64,000 nt of DNA, from contig DAOUHY010000366.1 in the NCBI GenBank assembly GCA_034428435.1, positions 32,658 to 96,657 of the forward strand. The letters run 5' to 3'. The notes beneath the pieces were generated by a model, which saw only the letters and a list, made by a program, of their open reading frames with translations, made no database searches and was not told the DNA's origin. Position numbers and translations under genes: made by a program. Every line of letters starts with the position of its first letter. Positions within the stretch are counted from its first letter, which is position 1. The DNA is from Bin5 sp034428435. Its GTDB lineage: Bacteria > Chloroflexota > Anaerolineae > Caldilineales > Caldilineaceae. Shown here piece by piece: positions 8,779-20,159 of this stretch.

Positions 8779-9136
8779 CGGCGTCCATCAGTTTTTCAAG
8801 TTCCTCCTCGTCTTCGACTTCGATTTTGAGGAACCAGGCCCCGTAAGGGTCGCTGTTCACCAGTTCGGGCGTGTCGTTGAGTTCTTCGTTGACGGCGGAG
8901 ACAGAGCCGGAAACGGGGGCGATTATGTCCTCAGCCGCTTTGACCGATTCGACGACCGCGACGGCCTCTCCGGCGGATACAGTCGTACCGACTTCAGGTA
9001 GCTCGACAAATACGATATCGCTCATCATGTCCTGTGCGGCATCGCTGATTCCGACGACGACCTGGGAATCTTCCTGTCGCGCCCATTCGTGGGTGTCGGC
9101 ATATTTCAGACTTGGTTCGTAGACGTAGGTTGCCAT
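8744..9136 (-). CDS. gcvH: glycine cleavage system H protein
   Basis: 130 aa lipoyl carrier protein. The start at 9136 (MATYVYEPSLKYADTHEW) matches the family N-terminus and has AGGGAAG upstream; an ATG 21 bases earlier is less likely. The lipoyl attachment lysine is Lys66 in AVVESVKAAEDI. It shuttles the methylamine intermediate between the P, T and L proteins of glycine cleavage. No gcvT or gcvP gene is in the window, so it acts with partners encoded elsewhere or serves as a lipoyl-relay protein. It lies 130 bp downstream of ileS, same strand. Confidence 0.95.
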   Translation of the reverse strand: MATYVYEPSLKYADTHEWARQEDSQVVVGISDAAQDMMSDIVFVELPEVGTTVSAGEAVAVVESVKAAEDIIAPVSGSVSAVNEELNDTPELVNSDPYGAWFLKIEVEDEEELEKLMDADAYSAFVESQQ

Positions 9137-9268
9137 CGTGTTCTTCCCTTCATTCAAGTGGCACCGGTTTCCGGATGACCGGCTGGCGATACCTTAAATC
9201 CTTTGACGCAGGTGTCCTCAGGCTGCGTAGTTATGTCTTCCGGAGGCCCGGTCTCGCCAGCCGATCGC

Positions 9269-12484
<3,216 letters not shown>

Positions 12485-12521
12485 TTCACCATCCCCCGTC
12501 GGTAGTGTAAATGAGGCCTAT

Positions 12522-13268
12522 TCAGGCCAGCGCATCACCGATTTCCACATAGATTCGCTTGTTTATGGCGCCCTTACTGCGGTAGTCGACGACGCGCATG
12601 GCGCCGACTTCGCTTGTGTTGGCTGCGTGGGTGCCGCCGTCTGCCTGGAGGTCAAGACCTTTGAGCTCCACGGTTCGCACTTCCTTGATCTGTTTCGGCA
12701 ACAGGTTGATCTTGGTGCGAATCAGGTCCGGGATCTGGAAGGCTTCTTCGCGGGGCAGGGTTCTGGTGGATACAGGGCGAGCAGCCTCGATTTCAGCGTT
12801 GCATTTGCGCTCGATGGCGGCGACGAGATCGCCGCTCATGGCCTCGAATTCGAAGTCCATGCGACCGCTGCCGGGCTTCATGTCGCCGCCGGTGACGGAA
12901 GCGCCGTAGTCGCGCCAGACGACGCCGCAGAGGATGTGCATGGCGGTGTGCGTGCGCATTAGCAGGTAGCGCCGTTCCCAGTCCAGTTCGGCCTGGACGT
13001 TCTGGCCGGGCCTGATGGGGACGGATTCTCCTTTTTTGCCCTCGAGCGTATGCCAGATGCGGCCGCCTTCTTTCTTTACCTTGCTGACGGCAAGCCTGCG
13101 ATAGTCGACGGTGATCCAGCCGGTGTCGTTGGGCTGGCCGCCACCGCCGGGGTAGAAGGCGGTGCGGTCGAGGGCGACGCGCAGCCGGCCGTCCTTTTTG
13201 TCAACGGCTGTGATGGCGGCGTCGAACTGGCGAAGGTAGGCATCGTCGTAGAAAAGTTCGGCGGTCAT
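12522..13268 (-). CDS. AlaX-type alanyl-tRNA editing hydrolase
   Basis: 248 aa stand-alone editing domain related to the AlaRS second additional domain; family members hydrolyse mischarged Ser- or Gly-tRNA-Ala. The zinc motif HTAMH (HxxxH, about residues 107-111) and the second motif DLQADGGTH are clear, but the canonical Cys of CGGTH is Asp. YPGGGGQPND is the family glycine-rich motif. An upstream in-frame ATG at 13319 falls in the tail of the T-box terminator, so ATG at 13268 with GGAG 10 nt upstream is chosen. It is the first gene of the T-box unit ahead of ileS, which couples mischarge editing to Ile supply. Confidence 0.88.
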   Translation of the reverse strand: MTAELFYDDAYLRQFDAAITAVDKKDGRLRVALDRTAFYPGGGGQPNDTGWITVDYRRLAVSKVKKEGGRIWHTLEGKKGESVPIRPGQNVQAELDWERRYLLMRTHTAMHILCGVVWRDYGASVTGGDMKPGSGRMDFEFEAMSGDLVAAIERKCNAEIEAARPVSTRTLPREEAFQIPDLIRTKINLLPKQIKEVRTVELKGLDLQADGGTHAANTSEVGAMRVVDYRSKGAINKRIYVEIGDALA

Positions 13269-13319
13269 CGGTTCTTGGCTCCGGATTCTGGCCAGACAGA
13301 GGTCTCCTGGCAATGGCAT

Positions 13320-13349
13320 AACAAAGCCCGTCCCAGTTCAGGGACGGGC
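13320..13349 (-). terminator. T-box leader intrinsic terminator
   Basis: Perfect 9-bp stem GCCCGTCCC/GGGACGGGC (13341-13349 with 13326-13334) around a TGAACT loop, followed on the minus strand by TTTGTT. It directly follows the T-box sequence and is the off-state hairpin of the leader. Confidence 0.85.
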
Positions 13350-13623
13350 TGAAAGGTCCGCGGTACCACCCTGCTTCCCGGTGCTGCGACCGGGCTGCTT
13401 CAGTGCCAGAGGACAGGCTGGCTGGTTCTCTGGCCGTGAGGGTAACGGTTCACGACACCGGCGACATCTACCTGGCATCTGGGTGCCTATTCGGGTCGCG
13501 GCTCGGGAGGGATCTTCGCTGTCTCAGCGGTCCGCCCGGCTTTCACCGTCCCGGGCTCGCTGGGGAACTGAAGACAGGTACTCGTCTCCGTCATTGCCGA
13601 TGGTGCATTCGGTTGAACAGAAC
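13320..13623 (-). ncRNA. T-box riboswitch, probably tRNA-Ile responsive
   Basis: The hallmark T-box (AGGGTGGTACCGCGGA) occupies 13357-13372 on the minus strand, just before the terminator stem. Upstream lie stem I elements: a GACGGAGACGAGTAC kink-turn-like segment, an AGCGAGCC bulge, and a distal-loop-like GGGACGGTGAAAGCCGGG. A possible Ile specifier ATC sits at 13511-13513 in GCGAAGATCCC; this assignment is tentative. Uncharged tRNA would stabilise the antiterminator and allow alaX-ileS transcription. The downstream ileS supports Ile specificity. Confidence 0.9.
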
Positions 13624-13629
13624 GCGGCA

Positions 13630-13658
13630 ATTGTAACCGGGGGTTGCGGGTTTGTCAA
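13630..13658 (-). promoter_or_regulatory. sigma70-type promoter of the T-box alaX-ileS unit
   Basis: Minus-strand TTGACA (13653-13658), 17-base spacer, TACAAT (13630-13635). The predicted start near 13623 places the whole T-box in the leader. Confidence 0.85.
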
Positions 13659-13701
13659 TTCAGGGAGGTTGATGTGTGAAGTAGGATTTTGGGGAGGCAG
13701 A

Positions 13702-13981
13702 GGGCAGGCACAAGGTTTGCCCCTACGGGGGCGGGGAGGGGACTGGGGGAACGGTGACGGGGGCGAGCAGTGGGCAGGCACAAGGTTTGCCCCTACGGGG
13801 GCGGGGAGGGGATTGGGGGAGCGGTGACGGGGGCGAACAGAGGGCAGACACAAGGCCTGCCCCTACGGGGGCGGGGAGGGGATTGGGGAAGGGGTGCTAG
13901 GGGCGAACAGAGGGCAGGCACAAGGCCTGCCCCTACGGGGGCGGGGAGGGAATTGGGGGAGCGGTGACGGGGCGGTGGATG
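13702..13981. repeat. tandem array, 4 copies of a 70-bp unit
   Basis: The word GGGCAGRCACAAGG starts at 13702, 13772, 13842 and 13912, an exact 70-bp period. Each unit carries the hairpin GGGCAGGC-ACAAG-GYYTGCCC, then CCTACGGGGGCGGGGAGGG and a G-rich spacer. In two copies GTTTGCCC replaces GCCTGCCC, keeping pairing as G-U wobbles in RNA. It lies about 45 bp upstream of the T-box promoter. No protein is encoded. Confidence 0.9.
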
Positions 13982-14052
13982 GGCCGAAGGCCCGGCCGCC
14001 CATAAGTGCAGTGGTCAGTAATCTGGTAGGGTTGCGGCGAAGCGGCGGCAGA

Positions 14053-15420
14053 TCAGGTTTCGTTTGATTCGGTGTCTTCCGGGTCCGATTCATCTTCCGG
14101 AAGTTCGACGAGGGCGGAGTCGACGGCGCGGCCGGCGACTTGCTCGACGATGTAGCGGATGCCGTTGCGGTCAACGACGTCGCCGACGACGGGGATACGT
14201 CCGAGGTGGGCCATGATGAGGCCGCCCACGGTGTCGACCTCTTCTTCGGTGTAGTCGATGTCGAAGTGCTGGTTGAGCTCGTCGAGAAGGAGCGAGCCGT
14301 CGACGCGCAGGCGTCTATCGCTGACTGACTCGAAGGGGGCGCGTTCGGCGTCAAATTCGTCCTGAATTTCGCCGACGACCTCCTCCAGCAGGTCCTCGAA
14401 GGTGACGATGCCGGCAGTGCCGCCGAACTCGTCGATAACGACCGCCAGCGCGCCATTTTCGGCACGGAAGCGACCCAGCATTTGATCGAGGGAGAGTGTT
14501 TCGGGTACGACCATCACGGGGCGGGCCTGCGCCATTGCGCGCAGGTCGAGGGGACCTCGCTCGGGGCCGGTTTGCAGGTGACGGGCGAGGTCCTTGACGT
14601 GCAAGAAGCCCCTGATCTGGTCCAAATCTCCATCGTAGATGGGATAGCGTGAGTGAATGGAAGAACAGACGAACTGCAGAATCGTCTGTTCGTTTTCGTC
14701 GATGGAGATGCCTTCGATGCGGGTGCGGGGGGTCATCACCTGGCCAACGGTACGCTCCCTCATGTCGAGGATGTTTTCGATGTAGAGCTGCTCGGAGGGC
14801 GCAATCAGCCCCTCCTCGGAACTTTCTTCGACGATGAGTTCGAGATCCTGCGGAGAGACCATGTGGTCGTGGGCGCTGCGCTCGGGCACGCCGCAGGCGC
14901 GTGTGATGGCACGTGCAATCTTGTTCAGTATGAAAATGGCGGGAGAGAAGATGCGTTCGATCAGCCAGAAAGGCCCGATTACGCGCAGCGCAGTCGTTTC
15001 GGGCGCCTGCAGCGCCAATGACTTGGGCATTACTTCGCCAAGTACTACGTGCAGATAGGTCATGACGCCGATGGCGAGGACCAAGGCTGCGCTGTGGGCT
15101 GCTGCGACGCTGATCAGGCCCCTCTCTACGCCGTAGTGTTCGAGCCCCGACAGGATCCATTCGGCGATTGTGTGTTCGCCGTACATGCCCAAGCCCAAGC
15201 TGGAAAGAGTGATGCCGAGCTGCGCCATGATGATGAAGCGGGTCTGCCCGGTCGGGTCGGTCAAGACGCGCATTACCCTGGAAGCCGCAGAAGAGCCTTC
15301 GTTGGCCAGCTGGGACATGCGCGCCCTTGAGGAAGCGACGACGGCGAATTCGACGGCGACAAACAGGCCGTTGAAGAATATCAGTGCTGCTATGATGACT
15401 ACGGGAAGCAGGTATTCCAC
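14053..15420 (-). CDS. CNNM/CorC-type transmembrane protein (hemolysin family)
   Basis: 455 aa. An N-terminal DUF21/CNNM domain with about four membrane helices (first helix LLPVVIIAALIFFNGLFVAVEF), two cytoplasmic CBS domains (about 210-330, with DGDLDQIRGFLHVKDL and VVIDEFGGTAGIVTFEDLLEE), and a C-terminal CorC_HlyC domain (SLLLDELNQHF). Members are linked to magnesium or cobalt efflux; the older haemolysin name is misleading. It is followed in the same direction by a close paralogue. A Glu/Asp-rich tail ends the protein. Confidence 0.9.
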   Translation of the reverse strand: MEYLLPVVIIAALIFFNGLFVAVEFAVVASSRARMSQLANEGSSAASRVMRVLTDPTGQTRFIIMAQLGITLSSLGLGMYGEHTIAEWILSGLEHYGVERGLISVAAAHSAALVLAIGVMTYLHVVLGEVMPKSLALQAPETTALRVIGPFWLIERIFSPAIFILNKIARAITRACGVPERSAHDHMVSPQDLELIVEESSEEGLIAPSEQLYIENILDMRERTVGQVMTPRTRIEGISIDENEQTILQFVCSSIHSRYPIYDGDLDQIRGFLHVKDLARHLQTGPERGPLDLRAMAQARPVMVVPETLSLDQMLGRFRAENGALAVVIDEFGGTAGIVTFEDLLEEVVGEIQDEFDAERAPFESVSDRRLRVDGSLLLDELNQHFDIDYTEEEVDTVGGLIMAHLGRIPVVGDVVDRNGIRYIVEQVAGRAVDSALVELPEDESDPEDTESNET

Positions 15421-15480
15421 TTTTTTAGGTCACCTGGTTTCGGTATTCCTTGCGATTGCGTGCGTTGGCCAGACTGGGCA

Positions 15481-16863
15481 CTATTCGGTCTGAGTGCCTG
15501 ACCGGGGCAGTTTGGCTACGGCGCCGGGCGGAAGAGCCACACTAACGCGGGTGACGGCGTAGCCGCTGACTTCTTCCACCTGAAAATCGAACTCTTGCAG
15601 GCGCACGACCTGGCCCTGTTCGGGAATGGCGCCCAGCTGGGCAAGAATGGCGCCACCCAGCGTATCAACGTCTTCAAACTCCAGGTCGGAACCGAGAAAC
15701 TCAGACAGGCTTTCCAAGTCGATCTCACCGGCGAGATTGAGCCGGCCGTCGTTTGCCAGCGCCATCTCCTGGCTGTCGGCATCGAATTCGTCGGCGATGT
15801 CGCCGAATATTTCTTCAATGAGGTCTTCAAAGGTGACGATTCCGGCGGTGCCTCCATACTCGTCTATGACTACCGCCAAATGGAAGTGCTCGGTCTGAAG
15901 TTGACGAAACACATTGAGTACAGAGGCCGATTCCGGGACATAGGGAGGAACGCGCATCACGTCACGGACATTGTTATTTAGGCCACTCTGCCTATCCGGG
16001 CCGCCGGCTTTTTCGGAGTCAGGGCGTGCTTGCATACAGAGCAGGTCTTTCAAGTGAACCACACCAACGATGTTGTCGACCGTTCCCTCGTACAGGGGGA
16101 GCCTGGAGTGAGTTGACTCCGCCAGCAATTGCAGAAGCTCGGCCGTGGACAGATCTACAGGCGCTGCCAGCAGTTGAGTGCGAGGGACGATCACGTGTCT
16201 CAGCGAACGCCTGCGCAATTGCAATGTGTTCTCCAGCAGTTCGGTTTCACCTTCTTTGAGAACGCCGCCGGCGCCGCTTTCCTGGACCATCATCAGTATT
16301 TCTTCGGGGGCGTGAATATGAAAGCCCTCCGATACCGCTCTCAGGCCGACAAGACGCAGAAGCAGCCGGCCGCTGCCGTTGAAAAACCAGATCAGGGGGC
16401 GTAACAGAATGATCGCCCAATTGACTGATGTAACAAGGAGCAGGGAGGTCGGCTCAGGAAACTGTATCGCGACCGTTTTGGGGGCGAGTTCGCTCAAGGC
16501 TACCTGGATCACGGTAAGAACGACTAGGACGCCGGTGGCGGCGATGGAAACGGCAGCGGCCTGGGCAACTATCCCTGAGCCGACTAGCAGCGGTTCCACC
16601 AAAGGCGTGATCACGGCCTTGCCGTAGTAACCCAGCATCAGGCTGGAGAGGGTAATGCCCAGCTGGCAGGCGGCGATATAGTCGTCGAGCCTGTCGGGAC
16701 TTTCCAGGATAGGGAGCAGAATCTGCGCGGGGCGGCTACCGGCTGCCGCCTCCTGGGCGATGCGGGCACGGCGGGCGCCAACGGTGCCAATTTCGGCGGC
16801 TACGAAGAATCCGTTCAATGCTATGAGAATGAATACTGTGACAACTACGAGAACATAGAGCAT
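15481..16863 (-). CDS. CNNM/CorC-type transmembrane protein, tandem paralogue
   Basis: 460 aa with the same architecture as the gene at 14053: DUF21 membrane domain from residue 1 (VLVVVTVFILIALNGFFVAAE), CBS pair (VDNIVGVVHLKDL; VVIDEYGGTAGIVTFEDLIEE) and CorC_HlyC domain (LAGEIDLESLSEFLG). A 60-bp gap separates it from the downstream copy, so the pair probably forms one operon and perhaps a heteromer. Predicted cytoplasmic-membrane divalent-cation transporter or regulator. Confidence 0.9.
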   Translation of the reverse strand: MLYVLVVVTVFILIALNGFFVAAEIGTVGARRARIAQEAAAGSRPAQILLPILESPDRLDDYIAACQLGITLSSLMLGYYGKAVITPLVEPLLVGSGIVAQAAAVSIAATGVLVVLTVIQVALSELAPKTVAIQFPEPTSLLLVTSVNWAIILLRPLIWFFNGSGRLLLRLVGLRAVSEGFHIHAPEEILMMVQESGAGGVLKEGETELLENTLQLRRRSLRHVIVPRTQLLAAPVDLSTAELLQLLAESTHSRLPLYEGTVDNIVGVVHLKDLLCMQARPDSEKAGGPDRQSGLNNNVRDVMRVPPYVPESASVLNVFRQLQTEHFHLAVVIDEYGGTAGIVTFEDLIEEIFGDIADEFDADSQEMALANDGRLNLAGEIDLESLSEFLGSDLEFEDVDTLGGAILAQLGAIPEQGQVVRLQEFDFQVEEVSGYAVTRVSVALPPGAVAKLPRSGTQTE

Positions 16864-17217
16864 GAATGAAATTGAATTCTGGCTACGAGGGCATCTATTC
16901 CCGGTTACCTAGACGTATTCCGTCAAAAAAACGTTCATCTGACTGAAAATGGCCTGACGAAGCGAGCTGTGAACGGAAGCAGGTAGATTCTGACGAACTG
17001 CAATATGCTTGCCACCGATTCTGCAAGTGCTGCGCAGTAGCAGTGCACGCTTCCTGAATCCCGGTTCGGTTTGGTTGCGACTTTGCACGTGAAGTATGAT
17101 TGGCGCTCAGCCGACACTGTAAATTCCGGCCCAGATCAGATGCAAGCGACGTTGCCATGCGCTGAAGGCGGAAACTGGAGAACGTCAGACCGACTAGGTG
17201 ACCTGGAGCAGTCATCA
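16864..17217. other. divergent intergenic region
   Basis: Separates the leftward CNNM pair from the rightward UbiA gene, so promoters for both should lie here, but I see no strong -35/-10 pair. Short open frames on both strands show no family resemblance. Confidence 0.5.
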
Positions 17218-18171
17218 ATGGAACGTGCCACAGAGTCGTTTTCGCCCTCGCCGGCAGAACAGCCCAGCCACAGGGAAGAATCTACTTTGACCACAGGCCG
17301 GCGCCTATTGTACCTGTTGCGGACGATGCGGCCCAAACAGTGGACGAAGAACGGATTTGTTCTGGTTGCACTGATCTTTGACGGCAAACTCCTGGACCTG
17401 CCGTTGACGGTGACGGCGGTTTGGACGCTGGTCTGCTTCAGCCTGGTCGCGAGCAGCGTCTACATACTGAATGATCTGATCGACATCGAGAGGGACCGAC
17501 AACATCCGCGTAAACGGCTGCGGCCGCTGGCGAGCGGCCAGCTCAACCCGGGACTTGCCAAGGCGGCGATGGCGGCACTGGCTGTCGCCGGGCTGGCGGG
17601 AGGCGTGTTGACGAGTTTCAACGTCGGGTTGACGCTGGCGGTCTACGTAGTCCTGAATGCTGCCTACTGTGTTTATCTCAAGAACCTCGTGATCATTGAC
17701 GTGATGATGATTGCGGTCTTTTTTGTCCTGCGGGTCGCGGCCGGTGCGGTAGCGGTCGAAGTAAGCGCCTTCAGCCCCTGGCTTTACATTTGCGTCAGCC
17801 TTCTGGCGCTATTGATCGCGTTTGGCAAACGCCGGCACGAAATCGTCCTGCTGAGGGAGGCTGCTTCCGGGCACCGATCGAGCCTGAAGCAGTATAACCT
17901 GCCTTTTCTGGACCAGATCATCGGCATCGTGACGACGAGCGGCCTGATCAGTTACACGTTTTACAGTTTTGAGGCCGAGACCGCCTTGGCGGACCCATCA
18001 CGCATGATGCTGACGGTGCCGCTGATCGTCTTCGTCGTATTTCGCTATCTCTACCTGATTCACGTTGAGCAACGCGGTGGGGCGCCGGACGACCTGCGGT
18101 TTGCAGACCGTCCGCTGTTTGCAGCCGTGGTCCTGTGGGTTCTGTCTGTGGTGGCGGTCATCTATGTGTGA
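17218..18171 (+). CDS. UbiA-family prenyltransferase, decaprenyl-phosphate phosphoribosyltransferase-like
   Basis: 317 aa integral membrane protein with about eight helices. The first aspartate motif is NDLIDIERD (85-93) followed by HPRKRLRPLASG, and MRPKQWTKNGFV precedes helix 1; this layout matches the DPPR-synthase-like branch (Rv3806c type) that transfers phosphoribose to polyprenyl phosphate, rather than quinone prenyltransferases. ATG 17218 with GGAG 9 nt upstream is chosen over in-frame ATGs further up. No arabinan genes are nearby, so the physiological product is uncertain. Converges with the PHP gene. Confidence 0.8.
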   Translation: MERATESFSPSPAEQPSHREESTLTTGRRLLYLLRTMRPKQWTKNGFVLVALIFDGKLLDLPLTVTAVWTLVCFSLVASSVYILNDLIDIERDRQHPRKRLRPLASGQLNPGLAKAAMAALAVAGLAGGVLTSFNVGLTLAVYVVLNAAYCVYLKNLVIIDVMMIAVFFVLRVAAGAVAVEVSAFSPWLYICVSLLALLIAFGKRRHEIVLLREAASGHRSSLKQYNLPFLDQIIGIVTTSGLISYTFYSFEAETALADPSRMMLTVPLIVFVVFRYLYLIHVEQRGGAPDDLRFADRPLFAAVVLWVLSVVAVIYV

Positions 18172-18213
18172 CAGGCGGTGCTTGACCAAACAGGAAGAGC
18201 GTCGAAACAGAGT

Positions 18214-20118
18214 TCAGTCGGTCTCATCGACGAACTGGGCCCATGCGCCCTCCATTCCCTCGCTGGTGACGCCGTAGAAGACGCGCAGTTCTGAACCCTC
18301 GCGCAGGGCCAGATCGAATCTCTTCTTGCCTGCCCTCTTGTCGGAACGGATGTATCCGACATTCTCTTTCCAACGGATCTGACCGGCTTTGACCGGGCTG
18401 TCTTCGTACTGGGCAATGGCGTAGTTCCAGAGCTTACGTGCGCCCTTGCGGGTGACGTTGCCTACGCTGCGCTGGTTGCGCATGTTGCGCACAACGTAGT
18501 AGGTCGTGTCGCCGCGTGTTTCGCTGTCTACGATTTCAACGCCATCCTGGGGTAGGTAGAAGGGGTCATCCGAACCTGCTGATGCCTGCCTTGCGCGACC
18601 GCTCGGGCTCCCGGGGCTCCTCGCCCTACTGCCGTCCGACCTACCCGATCCTTCAGGTCGGGGCGCGACGGGGGTCTCGTCCGTGTCTCCGTTGGCGACG
18701 AGGTCGGAACTGAGTCCTACGCTCTCAAGGACCAGGGCGACGATCTCATCGCGCAGGGCCATGCTGGTTTCGGCGTCGTTGCGGACGTAGAACTTGGAGC
18801 CGTCGAGACAGTAGGGCTTGGAATCGCCGGCGTCAACGCCGATGCGGAGTACGTCACCGCCGCTATTGGTCAGGATCTCGAAGCGGGCCTCAAGAGGGGG
18901 CGACAGCCGCTCCGTGATCGCCTGCTGCAGCTCGTTCTGCACCTGCTTAGAGGCTGCGAGTCCTTTCACGCGGCCTTTGCGGGCGCTGGCACCGACAAAT
19001 ATGGTGCCGCCGTCGGTGTTGGCGAAGGCGCAGAGATCGGCGAGGACGACGGTCTGCCTTCCGCCTTTTATGTTGGCGGATTCGTGAAAGCTCTGGGTCT
19101 GATTGGGACCTTCGGCACGGGCGGCGGCCAGATGATCGACCTCTTTTTCAGGGGCGCGAAAGGGGCGCGTGCGGTCGAAGAAGCGGCTGGCGAAGAGCTC
19201 TCTGATGGCGTCGAAGGTTGGTTCGGGCAGAAGGAGCTCGGTAGCGCGCTCGCCGAGGCCTAGGCGCCGGCTGTTGCGGGGGTCGTTGTTCAGGCGGTGG
19301 GCGTCGCTGCCCTGGATGCAGTGCATCTTACGAGGGTATTCGGTCTTGGAGCCATTGAAAAAGCGGGCGGTAGCTCTGCGGCTGCGGCTTTCCAGATCGG
19401 TTACTTCCAGGGCACTCAGGTTGTGATCCTGGGTATAGGCGATCTTGGTCTGGCCGCCAAAGGGGAAGTTGCGCATGGCGACGCCGTTGGTGCTATTGGC
19501 GTGAGCGGCGATGGCGATACCGCCGGAATCGACGATTGTTTCGTAGGCCGAGGTGACGTCGGTGCTGGCGCCAGTCTCGGTGGAGCCGACGAGCAGCCTA
19601 TCTTCCGGGACGTTCAGGCGCAGGAGCGTGTGTTCCAGTTTTCGGACCGAGGTTTCAGGAGGATAGATGGCGAGGATGTGGAAGCCAAATGTAGCGGTAA
19701 ATTCGAAGCCGGGCAGTATGACGATTTCGTTGGCGAGTTGAAGCCACTGCTCGAGATTGTTTCGTTCTTCAGCCGTGAGCCGGTTTTCCTCTTTCAGGCG
19801 GGTGAGCCACTCAATCTCGCGGCGGATTGCCGCCACACCGGCAACGGTGTTGTGATCTGTGATGGCGACGATATCGAGCCCTCGTTCGCGGGCGGTCGTC
19901 AACCACTGCAGATATGTGATGCCGGGCTCTTCGTAGTCGTTCGAGGCCGGTGTATGCGTGTGGAGGTCGGCTTTGAACCAGCGCAATCTGCCTCCGCCCT
20001 GCCGTCCTTGCGTCTGGGCGCGTGCGTCATGTCTGCCTGTAGCCTGGTTACTCCCTTCAATGGATTTCGATTGTCTGGCCGACTGGCCGCCGGCTCTTGT
20101 CCTTCTTCTTCTACTCAT
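18214..20118 (-). CDS. PHP phosphoesterase domain + Schlafen-type AlbA_2 domain protein
   Basis: 634 aa. After a basic, low-complexity N-terminus (1-45) comes a PHP metallo-phosphoesterase: DLHTHT (51-56), TDHNT (87-91), GFEF (Glu139), FHILAI (His147), AHANS (His206) and GSDAH (270-274), i.e. a full metal set. Residues about 335-465 match the Schlafen AlbA_2 domain, with ESANIKGG and AFANTDGGTIFVG. A Ser/Arg/Gly linker leads to an unassigned C-terminal domain (about 525-634) rich in basic and aromatic residues. It starts 41 bp downstream of lon on the same strand. A nucleic-acid-acting phosphoesterase is a reasonable guess; no function is established. Confidence 0.82.
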   Translation of the reverse strand: MSRRRRTRAGGQSARQSKSIEGSNQATGRHDARAQTQGRQGGGRLRWFKADLHTHTPASNDYEEPGITYLQWLTTARERGLDIVAITDHNTVAGVAAIRREIEWLTRLKEENRLTAEERNNLEQWLQLANEIVILPGFEFTATFGFHILAIYPPETSVRKLEHTLLRLNVPEDRLLVGSTETGASTDVTSAYETIVDSGGIAIAAHANSTNGVAMRNFPFGGQTKIAYTQDHNLSALEVTDLESRSRRATARFFNGSKTEYPRKMHCIQGSDAHRLNNDPRNSRRLGLGERATELLLPEPTFDAIRELFASRFFDRTRPFRAPEKEVDHLAAARAEGPNQTQSFHESANIKGGRQTVVLADLCAFANTDGGTIFVGASARKGRVKGLAASKQVQNELQQAITERLSPPLEARFEILTNSGGDVLRIGVDAGDSKPYCLDGSKFYVRNDAETSMALRDEIVALVLESVGLSSDLVANGDTDETPVAPRPEGSGRSDGSRARSPGSPSGRARQASAGSDDPFYLPQDGVEIVDSETRGDTTYYVVRNMRNQRSVGNVTRKGARKLWNYAIAQYEDSPVKAGQIRWKENVGYIRSDKRAGKKRFDLALREGSELRVFYGVTSEGMEGAWAQFVDETD

Positions 20119-20159
20119 TGGTCATTCTCTGTCGTTAATGTTTCACTTGCCGAAGCTAA

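Noticed and set aside
16895..17218. 107-codon frame on the minus strand between the CNNM pair and UbiA
   Set aside because: No family resemblance, and it overlaps the region where divergent promoters should lie.
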